From contig JAOANR010000003.1 of NCBI GenBank assembly GCA_030278955.1, forward strand, positions 48,881,175 to 48,945,174: a DNA stretch of 64,000 nt, written 5' to 3'. This document shows, piece by piece, positions 1-11,289 of this stretch. The notes beneath the pieces were generated by a model. It was not told the origin of the DNA. It did no database searches and worked only from the letters and a program-made list of their open reading frames with translations. The translations under genes and the position numbers were made by a program. Within the stretch, counting starts at the first letter, position 1; the number at the start of each line of letters is the position of its first letter. This stretch comes from Hygrophila difformis. Lineage: Eukaryota; Streptophyta; Magnoliopsida; Lamiales; Acanthaceae.

Positions 1-512
1 ACTATTTAAAAGTGGGCTCAATGAATTTAAACACATGGATTACCTAGGTTTTGGGTACTAGGTGGGCATTTTTGAGACGTACTATGGAGAAATAAATAAT
101 GAAATGGAAAATAAGTTGGATTTTTTTTATACGGAAGATGTTTCTAATGTAAATCTCACATTATTTATTTGATTTGTGACGCCAAATCAAGTTTAATTGA
201 TTGTATGCTTTAGTGGGTGTAAGGAGGAAACTGCGGAAATATAGTTTCCTATTGATGTCTAATCATAAATATAGATGATGCATATAACACCAAGTTGCAT
301 GCCTCTGAGCACAGGTATTTCTTTATTATGCAAGCATATTGCATTCTTTTAAATATTTGAGGTAGAGTAACGCAACAGTTCATATATTTATATATTTGAT
401 TTTGTGCTTCACTGTTTGTGAACTTAATTAGTATTGCAGTCTTATTAATGTTTTGCTGTCTGTTTTTACACCATGGTTGCTTGTGTAAAACATATTCTCC
501 TTTCCTCCACAG
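1..512. other. Non-coding, probable intron of the uS15 gene
   Basis: No convincing exon is visible. The stretch ends in a pyrimidine-rich tract and an AG that serves as the acceptor for the uS15 exon at 513. Because that exon begins inside a codon, at least one upstream exon must exist; I could not find one here with the right phase and conserved residues, so it is probably left of the window. Confidence 0.5.
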
Positions 513-855
513 TGGCTCAGCTGACGACAAAGATTAAACATCTGTCATCCGTTTTAGCAAAAAAGGTTGGTAGTCAGTACTGTTGTAGCTTTTGTGCCTC
601 TCTCAGTATTCTGCGCATCATGATATCTATATGTGAAACTCGTATTACTTGTATGCATGTTTTTTCGTTTCTTTTGTTTTTCTTCTGAAAAAGTTCCATG
701 TGATGATGTAGGACAAGCATTCACGAAGGGGTCTCCTGGCAATGGTGCAGAGGAGGAAGAAGCTATTGAAATATCTGCGGCGGACAGACTGGGATTCTTA
801 CGAACTTGTTATTTCAAAGCTAGGACTCAGGGACAACCCAGATTTGAAAGCTTAG
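513..855 (+). CDS. Organellar (mitochondrial-type) small ribosomal subunit protein uS15, 3' exons (partial)
   Basis: Two exons, 513-565 and 712-855, join in phase to encode the C-terminal ~65 residues of uS15. This protein binds 16S-type rRNA and helps assemble the small-subunit platform. The first exon reads [18 protein letters not shown]. The second begins [20 protein letters not shown], matching the bacterial S15 block (DHHSRRGLL, then RRKLLDYL), and ends in DNPDLKA and TAG. The intron 566-711 starts GTTGG and ends GTAG. The long plant mitochondrial uS15 type is the best fit because of the LRRTDWDSY and LRDNPDLK tail. The N-terminal part is missing from the window. A GTAATA after 880 may be a 3'-UTR donor. 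The family call is secure; mitochondrial rather than plastid targeting is inferred from the C-terminal sequence. Confidence 0.85.
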
Positions 856-1628
856 ACAGACGGCGAGTTCTCATGGAAACTGGTAATAGGTTATTTTATT
901 TTATTTTTTTTTTGTTGTTTTTTCAAAGAATGCGGGAGGGATTGCTACTGTCTGATTCATTAGTGTTTGTAACTCTTCGAAGTTGTGATTGTTCAAGGAA
1001 ATGGTTACAAATATTATGCTACATTTCTGGGTTACTTTGCTATGATTTTGCTTGAGCATATATACACTGTTTGAAACTCTGAAGCATGAGATTTTGATAA
1101 ACTACTGTTATACTTTACTACATTATTTGATTCTTATAAAAAGGAGAAGAATATGACAGATTTACCTTACCCAGTCCTACAATATTGCTTGAAATCTCGA
1201 ATGAAATTGTAGATTTCAGTGTATGAACTTTCAATAGTTAACCTAAACTTATATAGGTATATTTAGAAATATTTATAATACTAGTATTTTTTCCCCGCGC
1301 GCTGAGCATGGGCACTCTTTTTTTCTTTATACTATATATTTACATATATCATACTATATAAATGTCTAACATCCGACCATTCCACCGAACCCCCATCCCA
1401 ACCTGGCACACCTCGAACCTCTGTCCAAACCTACTGCTCCTTCCCCGAAAAATGGGTTGCCCCAACTCTGCCCCATCTTCATCTTTACAAGATAGAGCCG
1501 CCGGGTATAGCCTTCCATTGTGCTGCCTACCACTGTCAACCTCTCGTCACCACGCCTTACCTCCGTCTCAAGCCGACCAGCCCCCCGTCGGCCGCTGTCT
1601 GAGAAAAACTTTTCATTTTTCTGGCTCC
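856..1628. other. Spacer between uS15 and the next candidate gene
   Basis: This holds the uS15 3' UTR, AT-rich DNA and, near 1281-1320, a CTAGTATTTT motif followed by a GC-rich stretch. That motif looks like a degenerate Helitron 3' end on the minus strand. From 1362 the DNA is C-rich and stop-poor, which suits a 5' UTR for the candidate exon at 1629. Confidence 0.4.
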
Positions 1629-3433
1629 ATGGACGCGGCCACAGAAGAAATCAGCCCTCCAGCTTCGCAGGCTGTTGAAGGTATGCATAATCCAATTTTG
1701 CCGTTCCCGTCCTCTGCAATTTTGGTTCTCGCTTGTGTGTCTTTTCCTTGTGCGGCCTCCCTGTGCGGGTGTCTTTCTTGTTGGCTACCTCTTCTGATTT
1801 CTCCAATTTGCTATAGCGATTTACTGTTCTCTTCGGATACTTTCATTCAATATGTACGGTAGTTTCTGCCTTGTTTTAATGAGTCAATCAATTGGGGGTG
1901 CCCAATTCTTAATGTGCTTTTGTATAATTGATTCTAGAAATTATGTACATGTTTGTGAATTTTGATTATGGGTTGCATACTTTGGATTTTAATTTGAATG
2001 TAATTATACCGAGATGTGTGGATATTAATGAATTGATTTTGTTGTGTCAATTCACGGCTGAATTTTGTGATTTTATGTGGAATTTTTTGTTACAATTCTT
2101 GCTCCTTAGCTCTTCTTTGGATAAAGTTTCAGGTGGATTGATGATTGCTGATTAATTTTTCCTCACTTTATTCTTAGTAAAGTAGTTTTGTTTTGCTAGG
2201 CTATATTAGCGCTGCATCTGTTAGAGAAAATGACTGAGTATTTCATATGTCCTATATTCCATTCTCCTTTTGCAGTCCATCTGTGCACACTATTTGTTGC
2301 TGCTTTGTGTGTAGTGTCGCCTATTTTCAGCTGATTGAGTTGCTGTTGATACCTTTACTGGTTTCCTCTTTGTGCCACTTTCTGTGATGGTTGCAAATTT
2401 AAAGTTGTGCGCTAACATTAATTTCTTGCTTTGTGCTTTTAATTTGCTATATTCCTTTCTCACTTTAAATTATACCTAGTTTTTTTCCCCTAAAAAAATG
2501 CTTTCCTTTTGACTTAAATATAGTTAGTCATTGTACATACAGTGATGGTAGTATGAATAATATACTCGTATAGTATAATCTATATGGGATTGGCTGATGG
2601 AATGAGGGAATGTCCATAAATACTCATCCCTGCTAATTGTCTTCTGTTTGATTAATTTTTAACATTAAAATCTCTACCAGTTTTTAACCAGAGTTGCTTG
2701 AAAAGCCTTTTTTTATAAATCTTTTTGTTTCCCATTTTTCATACTTTCTCTGACCTAAAATGAAAAACACCCGGTCTATGTTCTTTCTACATGTTCTTTT
2801 GTAGGAGCTAGAATATCTTTTAGCTTTTATCTCATTTTTAACACTTACAAATTTCTTGTGGTTATTTCTGTAATCAGGATTAGCTGAAATCTTTTTCGAT
2901 TATATGACATTCAAATGTCACATTGATAAATTTGAATGCTTATTTTGAAAACACTTTCACCTGGGAAATAATTATCGATGTATTACAATTTTGTGAGGTC
3001 AATGAAATTATTTTTTTTTTCTTTTTTTAATTTGTAAGAATGTTTGCCAATTTAGAGTGGTCTCTCATTTCCTTGTTTCAAGTTCATTTGTTAGGGGATC
3101 AAGTTGATGATGCTCTTTGCAAGCCTAAACTATTAATATTTCATTTCATCCTCATTTTCATTTCCAGTTTTTCGCAAAGCTGCCCCAGCGTCCTGCAGCA
3201 ACGCCCGCGCACGAGTTTCTAGTATATCTTATATATATACATATATAAAATCTAGATTTTGTGGCTCAATACACATGGAATTTTTAATTTTGATTCTGAA
3301 AAATATTAGATTTGCTTGAACTTGGCAAATCTTTATGGTTAAGTGCATGACTAATGTAACAAATACAATTATAGAATCACCAATGAATCTGGAGCATGCA
3401 GATCTTGTTCATCGCATATATCGAGTCCTCTAA
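1629..3433 (+). CDS. Possible three-exon small gene, 54 residues, unknown family
   Basis: I do not recognise this protein. Three segments join with consistent phase. Exon 1629-1680 starts with ATG and encodes MDAATEEISPPASQAVE, followed by GTATGC. Exon 3168-3221 lies between a TTTCCAG acceptor and a GTATAT donor and is basic (FRKAAPASCSNARARVS). Exon 3375-3433 follows ATAG, encodes SPMNLEHADLVHRIYRVL and ends in TAA. A strong CCAG-GTATGC donor lies just after the stop, as if the 3' UTR were spliced. The first exon is GC-rich against an AT-rich background, as plant 5' exons often are. The introns (1,487 and 153 bases) hold nothing recognisable. It could equally be a non-coding transcript or a chance join; only transcript data would settle it. 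Confidence 0.3.
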
Positions 3434-5840
3434 ACTCTCCAGGTATGCTGGGGCCTATCCAATTGTTAGGACTTTGAATGATGTTTTTTTAGCACATGCT
3501 GTTTTGAATCCGTTGACATGTACATTCATCAGTGTCCCACTAATCCACCTTTCCATTGTCGCGGTATTTGGTTGCTGGAGTTTTGCCTTACCTCATTTTC
3601 TTTCCTATTTTTTAGTGTTTCTCTGTGGGGCTTCCAGGCTCTGCAAAAGCCAATGTAATCAGTCCTGCACATAAAGCTCCCAAAAGATGGCAATGACTTG
3701 CAAGAAAAAGGCATGTATATGCATACAAGAAAACTACATAAGCCCTCAACCATATTTGTTAATAAGGTTCACAAGATCCAGTTTTGTTCAAGTAACGGAT
3801 TCTAGCCAACGGAAAGGATATAGCACCAAAAACGAGAGGCTTCCAATGCCCGACAGTTTAGAAATTAAAAATATCAAAAACATTGAAAAATAAGAACGGC
3901 GGGATGCGAAAAGCTTTACCCATGTATGAGAAAATCCATCCGTGGGAGTTGAACTCTCATACAAAGTACAAACAATGCTTCCCTCGATGATCACATCGTT
4001 TAAGATAAACAAAGGCTCCGCATTGTCTTGAACAGAAAATTTATGTGATCAAATCTAACAGATTGCCCATGACAGCAGTTCATGGATTGGCCACTTCAAA
4101 TTCAATTGTTTTTTAATATAGGGGAAATGTTTTTTGTGATGTTTGATATGTTTTTTCTAATGTCTGTATATATGCATACTCATATAGGGATTAAACTGGA
4201 CTGCCGTCTAGGTGCATTTGGATGAACGGAATGAAAATGCATAAGAAAAACTGAAGGACATAATGAAAATGGAAAGAAAAAAAAAGCCAAAACCATCTCA
4301 TAACTTTCGTGTGTTTATCAAATGATCTCATAATTGTGCACTTCACTTAATCCATCCAATATGTTTGCTAATCCTCGCCCAAATGATCCCATACGAGGTT
4401 AATTGTGAAGATTAATGGGTAAATCATCCCACAACTTGTTAATGCTCGCACTTGTTAATATGTATAATTGGTTTCATCTATTGTTGCAATTTAGTAGGAT
4501 CTTAGAATTTAAATTCAATCATACAGTCACGATCTTGCAAAGACAAAAATGATTCAAACTAAGATATCGACTTTGATATAACCTTGTACACATTGCTACA
4601 ATTAAATAAACTAATTAGATTTTTCCGGCTAGAATTGGACATTAGTATGCATGTCCAAGTATAAAATTATTATTCATATTACCGAAAGCTGGAATTACAT
4701 AAGTAGATAGAGAATGAGGGGAAAACAGTTTCCAATGACTTACGACAAAATTCACAAACTCAAATTTTCATTTATAAACACGTGCATAACGACGCCACCA
4801 TCAGAAACTCCTTTCTTCTTTGGACATCTCCGACCATACTTTTTATTTTTACAAGACTTATAGTACAAATATCTATTTTTGCAGGATAGCTACAGTAATT
4901 TCATCTCAATCTATTCCTCTATTTTTCCATGATTAATGAATATTCCTTGCAGGATAGCTACAGTAATTTCATCTCAATCTAATACCAATATTTTTCTATG
5001 TAAAATATTAAATATTTTTATTTTTACTATAAAATAAATAACATACAGAAATTTTTTTAAAAAAAATGCTGGGATAAACAATATTCTGCCTAAATTGGGT
5101 GGAACACTGTAGCATCCTCCCATTGAGGAGAGAGGGTGCTTTTCCATTTTTGCAGGATGGGTGCCCACCCTGCACTGCATATTTGCATTGGAGTTCATCT
5201 TATGATGCTAAAACTCTTCTTGAAAGCACCTTCAAAGAATACAATTTTTTGAATTTCCTGAATGATAAATTCAGAAAAACAGCAAGGAGTAATAGACATG
5301 GAAAGAAAAAAAAAAAAGGACAAATCAGATAGTTTACAGACGTAAACATAAAAATATGTCCTTGAGTTTCAATCATGTTACAAATGCAATTTTGCAACTT
5401 CTACCAATTCACCTTTGTACTCCCAAAACTTCATTGTTTATCGATTCATTCTGTAAATCCATACTGAAGAACTGTGCACTTGCTTGGCCTTACTGATGAA
5501 CTGCACCTTCAGAATCAGAAGGCAAGCAATATTGAATGATATCAAAATTATCTCTTCCACCTAAGTGGTTAGAGGAAATAAGCCATGAAATGAATCCAAT
5601 TTAATGGCATAATGGAAATGGATTATATAGTTATAATAAATAGCCAAGATAATTTGTCTAATATGAATTGCGACCATGTCCAATGGAGATGCATTTGTCT
5701 GGTTACCTCATAACAATAATAGATACTGTATATCTATAAAGCCAAAATAAGGTAACAAAATTGGCTTGGCGGCTACAAATGGTTGCATTTATGATCAATT
5801 AGCCAAAACACGTATATGACCGACCAGTTAGACTATCTGA
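3434..5840. other. Non-coding AT-rich stretch
   Basis: No gene is supported here. The only structure I can point to is a 33-base direct repeat at 4880-4912 and 4948-4980, plus a short GC-richer block near 5100-5190 with inverted GGTGCCCACC/TGCAGGATGG-type words that may be a MITE remnant. Confidence 0.5.
4880..4980. repeat. 33-bp direct repeat, two copies 68 bp apart
   Basis: The identical 33-base block beginning TGCAGGATAGCTACAG occurs at 4880-4912 and 4948-4980. The two copies look like a local duplication, possibly inside an old MITE. Confidence 0.8.
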
Positions 5841-6287
5841 CATTGGCGTACCTACATAGGGGCTTGGGTCCAGTTCGAAATTTTGCATTTTAATTTTATA
5901 TAGTTATGTTTATTTTAGCTATATATAGTAGAAATCTTTTTAATATAATTTCGCCCCCCAAACTTAAACTTTGGCATTAATATTTTATACAGTCGTGTAT
6001 ATTTTAGTTATAGTATAAATAATTTTTCGGTAATTTACAGGGAAGAAGAGGAAAAAGCAGACAATGTGCTTCTTTGTTAGTGGCTTTTTTAAGATAGACT
6101 TATATATTCATTATCTTAATCAAGTAAAATAATAAATTTGTCCCATTATCTAAAGTGTAACTAGAATAGTGAGATGTTGTTTTTTTACCATATATGTGAT
6201 TGTTATCCTATGAAAATTAAAGATGAAATCAGGCGGAAACATTTGGTCATCCCGCCCCCCCACCCCGGACACTCTGCGTCCGCCACT
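5841..6287. mobile_element. Non-autonomous hAT-type MITE, 447 bp
   Basis: The left end CATTGGCGTACC pairs imperfectly with the right end GGACGCAGAGTG/CCGCCACTG, that is, a right terminus of CAGTGGCGGACGC when read inward. The flanks are CTATCTGA (5833-5840) and CTAACTGA (6288-6295), an 8-bp target duplication with one mismatch, as expected for hAT elements. There is no coding capacity. The interior is AT-rich with C-rich or G-rich stretches just inside both ends. Confidence 0.7.
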
Positions 6288-6352
6288 GCTAACTGAAATG
6301 CTTTATTTCATTTGATTACTTATCCTTATTATATTCAAAATCATATTCATCA

Positions 6353-6354
<2 letters not shown>

Positions 6355-6414
<60 letters not shown>
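6355..6414. repeat. (ATT)n microsatellite, about 20 units
   Basis: An uninterrupted ATT run lies between two hAT-type MITEs. It creates an artificial tyrosine-rich reading frame. Confidence 0.95.
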
Positions 6415-6470
6415 TTCATAAAAAATTAATAAATATAAGAAATACATGTGATGAAGTGATCATATACAAG

Positions 6471-7237
6471 CATCGGCGGACACACTTAGGGGCAAGGGGG
6501 GTCGGCCACCCCCCTCGAGCTCGACGTTCGCCATTAAGTTTTTATATAATTGTCTCAATTTTGTCAATTTATTTTGGTTTATTTTTACATTTTAAGTTTT
6601 TTTTCAAATTATATTTTCCTTATTTTATTTTTGTTCGTTTGGGTATTTTTTCAACTACAACAAAAAGAGTTGTAAATGGCAAAATTCAAATTTATTTTAG
6701 CGTAGGTATGAGGTCACTTCTACAAAAAATGAAAAGTTTTAGGAGTACATCAATATCTAAAACAAACATAATCAACTTTTTAACTAATTCTGTTAATATA
6801 ATCAATTTTAATCCTTATCTAAACAATTATTTGGGCTACTTTTGTTGTTCGGTTTTAGCTATTGTAAACTTTTTTTAAACTTAGATTCATTTGCTCTTTA
6901 TTTTTATTAATATTTTAATAAAATAATACTATAAAATTAAAAAAAAAACCTTGGATTATAAGAAGTTATGAATATGATGTCCAGCTGATTATCTAAACCA
7001 ATTAAATACTATGATTTTGTTAATATTGTTCTCCATTTTTAAAATATTTACGTAAAAGTTTAAAATAAAAATTTTTATAACACTTTCATAATATGAGCCT
7101 ATGTTACAATTGTTGCTACTAATATATTAAAAATAAAATAAAAATATCGATAATGAAATTTGATACAATATTATTTTTATTATTTTATCTATTTCGGAGA
7201 TCGTCCTCCCAATCCCATCAGTCTGCGTCCGCCACTG
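6471..7237. mobile_element. Non-autonomous hAT-type MITE, 767 bp
   Basis: The left end CATCGGCGGACACAC and the right end GTCTGCGTCCGCCACTG are imperfect terminal inverted repeats of the same family as the element at 5841-6287. The flank ATACAAG (6464-6470) is repeated exactly at 7238-7244. Extending by one base gives an 8-bp duplication with one mismatch. The body is AT-rich and non-coding. Confidence 0.75.
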
Positions 7238-7792
7238 ATACAAGTACAACTTTGTGTTGTGAATGACTGAATTATAATTGCTTGCCTATATGGAAGGAGT
7301 ACTTCATTGTTAAAATATATAATTTCTTGGGCATTGTTGAGACTTGAGATATAATTTTATCATTTACCATATACTTCCTCCATTTTCAAAAAATTAAAAC
7401 GAACCCACAGTGCACGCAGTCCAATGCATATTTTAAATCATCAATAACTCAAGTTCGGTACTAGTAAAAATTCTAAGAGTTTGATATTTAAAATAGATTT
7501 CCGTGATATGTCATCATATGTGTGATTCTCCGCCTTAACAGGTTGAGTTTTTAGATGGGTTGGTCATTGTATTCCGGGGACAGTGGATCCACTCACAATT
7601 AATGTGCTTCCCTGCTTGTCAAACTCAATTTGTGGTCCAAATATTACCACCGCTAATTATATTGTGCATCGACTTCTCGCTGCTGATGGATACACTTGTT
7701 CTTGTATTTTCAGATCTCCTGTTTGCAAGAGCACCGATACACGATGCATTAGTCACAATGCACCCTGCATGATGATGCATACAGAGGAGAAT

Positions 7793-7966
7793 GAGAGTTT
7801 GGTCTAGTGATCAAGTGTTGGACTACTAAGTACTAACCTTATGATTTTGGGTTCAAAACCCACCCGACCGTACACCTTATCCTTCCCTTTTACCCATTTT
7901 AAGCAAAAGGTCTTGAGCCTTGTATATAAATAAAAATAAAAAATAAAAAAAGAAAGAAGAAGAAGA
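7793..7966 (+). mobile_element. tRNA-derived SINE copy
   Basis: A tRNA-like head carries an A-box-like GGTCTAGTGATCAAGTG and a B-box-like GGTTCAAAACC (7850-7860), followed by an unrelated body and an A-rich tail (AAATAAAAATAAAAAATAAA). The spacing and poly-A tail fit a SINE rather than a functional tRNA, since no acceptor stem closes. The target duplication was not resolved. Confidence 0.6.
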
Positions 7967-8775
7967 AAAAGACACACTGTATACATCATTAATATTTTGC
8001 TCTCCAAATTTGTTTAATTAAGCAAAGAAGAAAGCAAATAGGGATCTCTTCGAAGAACTAATCAAATTCGACCACGTACGGTCTAAGTGTTTTCATCTTG
8101 ATTGTTGAGTCTAAACATTTTATACGAGCCATCGTTTTGCTACCGCAAACATATGGACATGGCCAACCCCATCAACCATCCCACCTTCCCCTCCGCCGCT
8201 TGATTATATTTATGTGCATAAAATACTTATATATGATTGTTCATGGTTGACTCAATTTTTGGAATTTCTAATAAAAATATCCATGTCCGGCTTTATTAGC
8301 CCGACCACTACAAAAACTATATTAAATAGAGTTTAGAATTTAGAATTTAAAGTTTGGAGTTCGGAGTCAATAGTGAAAAATATTATTAAATTGGGATAGT
8401 TTTGAATAATTGTGTTTGGTGTTACAGTTTAAAATTAGATATTTGGGGGTTGGAATTTGAAAAGCTAATCGTTGGAAAGATGAACATTCAAAGTTTGGAG
8501 GTTAAAATTTAGCCGATACTGAAATTAGTGTTTGGTAATATTTTATGATATTTTAAATATTTATTTTAAAAGTTAAATATTAAATGCTATCATTTGCTAT
8601 CAAACGAGCAGCCTAAAAGTTTTGAATAAATACCTTTTATTCGTTCAATTAGATTAGTCAAAGTAAATTTTCATATTTCAGTTTACACCTTTTCCCTTAT
8701 ATTTACTCCCCTCCCCAAAATTTAAAAATGCCAAAATTTATCTCGAAAGAAACAAAAACACTACATCCGGGACGA

Positions 8776-8947
8776 GCCCTAGGTGGCTAGGTTTAGTAGT
8801 CAAGTCCGCCAGATTTCTAATCTTAGTGTTAGGCATTTGATTTCCCACATGCCTTCTATTCTTCCGCGTTTCTCCCTTTATAATTTGTATAGGTTGGACT
8901 CCCACACCCACTGACATTCGAATATCAATGTTTAAAAAAAAAAAAAA
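8776..8947 (+). mobile_element. tRNA-derived SINE copy with A-tail
   Basis: The body (…TTCTATTCTTCCGCG…, …TCCCTTTATAATTTG…) is alignable by eye with the better preserved SINE at 23576-23786. The head has a degenerate A box (TTTAGTAGTCAAG) and a decayed B box (GGCATTTGATTTCCC). It ends in a run of thirteen A residues near 8934-8947. Confidence 0.6.
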
Positions 8948-9158
8948 CACACTCAACTATGACATATTCCAATCCAAATAATCAGAGTCAACAACACCGC
9001 AACACAAAACCTATAAATATACTCTTTAGCAATTTTATCTTTCGATATTATTTTGGACAATAAGAAGCTACAACTCGGAAGCATACAAATTCACATATGA
9101 ATTTATCTCATTTCAATTCCGATCCATACACAAATGTGATCACAAAACATATCTCGAA

Positions 9159-9668
9159 TTAAACATTAAGCAACAAGAATCCGAAAGATAAGGTTACTAC
9201 CAACAATGGGATCATCGTCCCATCATTGATCCGGTGAGGGTTGACGCCACTAACCTTGCCGGATGGCGAAGTTGAACCCCGAGGGCATAGAAGCCCCTTT
9301 GTCCTGTCCTCCACGCACATGTTCGAAAACAGCCCTGGCGGGTAATTCCCGGCCTTGTTAATATAACCAAACATAACAATGGCACAATCATTCGTCAAGT
9401 CATTTATCTCAGTCGTAAATGGACAAGCGAATTCCTTGAGAGCTCCGCAACACAACTTGGCTGTGTAGTTAGGTCCCCTGCACTGGCTGGTGATGATGCT
9501 GTAGTTTTGAAACTCGAAGTTCACCGGACACGGTGTCTTGGCCTGAAGAAGCCTCCTCTCCGATGCAAATCCAGCTGCCACGCTGTCTCGATTCGAAAAT
9601 ACTGCAATAAAGAATACAGCGATCAGATCAATGAAAGAACATGATATCTTCATATTCTTCCCCCCCAT
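9159..9668 (-). CDS. LORELEI/LLG-like GPI-anchored protein
   Basis: This is a 169-residue single-exon frame. LORELEI and LLG proteins are small GPI-anchored proteins of the plasma membrane that chaperone and act as co-receptors for FERONIA-type CrRLK1L kinases, in RALF sensing, pollen-tube reception and immunity. An N-terminal hydrophobic signal lies at residues ~6-26. The mature part starts with CPVNFEF, followed by the eight-cysteine pattern of the family: CRGPNYTAKLCCGALKEFAC, a DC pair partner, FGYINKAGNYPPGLFSNMC and GLLC. A serine/glycine-rich stretch (STSPSGKVSG) and a C-terminal hydrophobic tail (TMIPLLVVTLSFGFLLLNV) fit a GPI-attachment signal. Two in-frame ATG codons (9668 and 9653) compete; the second gives a more typical signal peptide. 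Length and cysteine number match the family. Some relatives have introns, and none is needed here. Confidence 0.88.
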   Translation of the reverse strand: MGGKNMKISCSFIDLIAVFFIAVFSNRDSVAAGFASERRLLQAKTPCPVNFEFQNYSIITSQCRGPNYTAKLCCGALKEFACPFTTEINDLTNDCAIVMFGYINKAGNYPPGLFSNMCVEDRTKGLLCPRGSTSPSGKVSGVNPHRINDGTMIPLLVVTLSFGFLLLNV

Positions 9669-10114
9669 GTATCTGTCTGCCTATCCTTTTCTGTGCCTGA
9701 ATTCCCATGAAGAAGTCAATTATACTCATCTACCCTTCTGCAATTAATTAGACTCTTATTACAAATTATACACTTGGACAGTTGGACTTGTATATTACTG
9801 GAAATGGTTAGTTTTGTATATTTGTAGTTGAATTTCTAGCAATATTTTCACTTTAATAAATCATATGCAAATGGGAAGAGGTCAGTATCTTGCAGTCTTC
9901 AAATTATCGCATACCATTGGCCGTTTCCTGAAATTAAAATTTGAAATAATTTCTTACTTTAAATATTGTGATCCACTCCATTAAAATTTTGTATCAATAA
10001 AACTATAATATATATAAACTGGCTTCACTAAAATAATAAGATGAATCCATTTTCAAATTTTATAGCACGGCTTTTTTTTTTTCCTTTTCTTTTGTGTTTT
10101 GTTTGTGTGTGTGT

Positions 10115-10321
10115 AGGGATGGCAATGGGTCGGTTCCGCCAAGACCCAAGACCCAACCCAGGGCTCGGGTTCGGTTCGGTTCCGGGTCTGACCCGGACCC
10201 ATTGCCATTCTTAGGGATGGCAACGGGTCGGTTCTGGGTCCATTTTTGTAAGACCCAAGGCCCGACCCAAGTTCGGGTCTTTCTCGGTTCTCGGTTATGA
10301 CTCGGACCCATTGTCATCCCT
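10115..10321. mobile_element. Palindromic MITE, two head-to-tail units
   Basis: The ends AGGGATGGCAATGGG and CCCATTGTCATCCCT are inverted repeats. A second start (AGGGATGGCAACGGG at 10213) follows an internal end, so the element is two tandem palindromic units rich in GGGTCGG/CCGACCC words. The flanks are GTGTGTGT and ATGTGTGT, compatible with an 8-bp hAT-like duplication, but they lie in a GT repeat and are therefore weak evidence. Both strands yield spurious arginine/glycine-rich frames. Confidence 0.6.
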
Positions 10322-10481
10322 ATGTGTGTACTTAAGTAACGTATTCATGATTTTCTTTTCCGTGTTGCCTGTCAAATTACAATCCAATAAAGAAAGTATA
10401 ACCATAAAATAAAATATGTTCATTTAAATATACTCCCTCGTCCTTGTTGCGTCCTTGTTCACTAAAAAACAAAGAATAATA

Positions 10482-10679
10482 CTCCCTCGTCACATCCTAT
10501 TAGGCTCGTTTGGCATTTTAAATAAATTTATTGTTCAATTTTAATTTAAAATTATAAATTATATATAATTAAGTGGAGTTTTTTTAAATTCCCGTATAAT
10601 TTTAAAAATATATTACTCCCATTTTTATTTTTTCTTATATACTTTTTGAAAGATTAACCGTCATTTGAGACGGAAGGAA
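10482..10679. mobile_element. Stowaway-like MITE, 198 bp
   Basis: The left end CTCCCTCGTC and right end GAGACGGAAGGAA pair imperfectly, in the Stowaway pattern CTCCCTCCGTC, and both are flanked by TA (10480-10481 and 10680-10681). It is non-coding. Confidence 0.55.
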
Positions 10680-11195
10680 TATATAATAAAGAAAAGTGGT
10701 TTGGTGTGGGTGTATATATACGTAACATAGTGGGATGTTTGGGAGTCAGCGAAGCGGATCCGTTAGCAGATAGCAGATTCGGAGAGAGAATTGTGAGAGG
10801 ATATGTTATTTCAATCCGCTATATGCTCCTAAATCTACCTAGAACCAAACACACCCAGTAAATATATTCGTAAAATAATAGTAGAAGGTCTCACCAACTG
10901 CCATCTTAAATTAAACAGGGGTGGGTTAGGAAAAAGTCCTTGTAGAACATTCATACACGAAATTAATTTGCAATGAGTTCGAGTCACACGTAGAATTGCC
11001 TATGTTGGTACGGTAGTGCTAATTTTATAATTAATTTGTCGAAAATGTTAAATTGTACTGCTCCATTATATTCATGAATGGGACCAATTCTTTTATTTTT
11101 GGTAAAAGTGAACGGGAAATTAATGAGTTGAAAAGTATTCAAAATTAGAAATTATTTAATAATTTACCACAAGACTCAATTAATTGGATGTAGGG

Positions 11196-11289
11196 AATGA
11201 GGACTTAGCTCAAGTGGTTAAGTCCATTGACTTCCAACGGAAGGTTGGAGGATGTTTCCCCACTATATAGGTTGTTTAGCAAAAAAAAA
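11196..11289 (+). mobile_element. Truncated SINE copy
   Basis: The head GAGGACTTAGCTCAAGTGG is nearly the same as the SINE at 23576 (GAGGATTTAACTCAAGTGG). The body is cut short after about 80 bases and followed by an A run. The B box is degenerate (GGATGTTTCCCC). Confidence 0.55.

Larger units (their letters stand above)
7238..9158. other. Non-coding stretch with SINE copies
   Basis: Apart from the two SINE-like copies listed separately, no gene is supported. TACTTCCTCCATTTTC near 7372 is a lone Stowaway-like end. CACTACAAAAACT near 8307 resembles a CACTA transposon terminus, but I found no partner for it. Confidence 0.5.

Noticed and set aside
290..310. An upstream uS15 exon ending GAGCACAG before GTATTT
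   Set aside because: The phase works, but the residues it would add do not resemble the conserved uS15 sequence that precedes VAQLTTKI.
6312..6878. 188-codon open frame with a long tyrosine run
   Set aside because: It is the translation of an (ATT)n microsatellite plus MITE DNA; the same effect occurs at 24765-24950.
7801..7865. A tRNA gene (A-box and B-box-like words), also at 11200 and 23580
   Set aside because: No cloverleaf closes, and poly-A tails and unrelated bodies follow; these are SINE heads.
10060..10317. Mirrored arginine/glycine-rich frames on both strands
   Set aside because: They arise from the palindromic MITE at 10115-10321.
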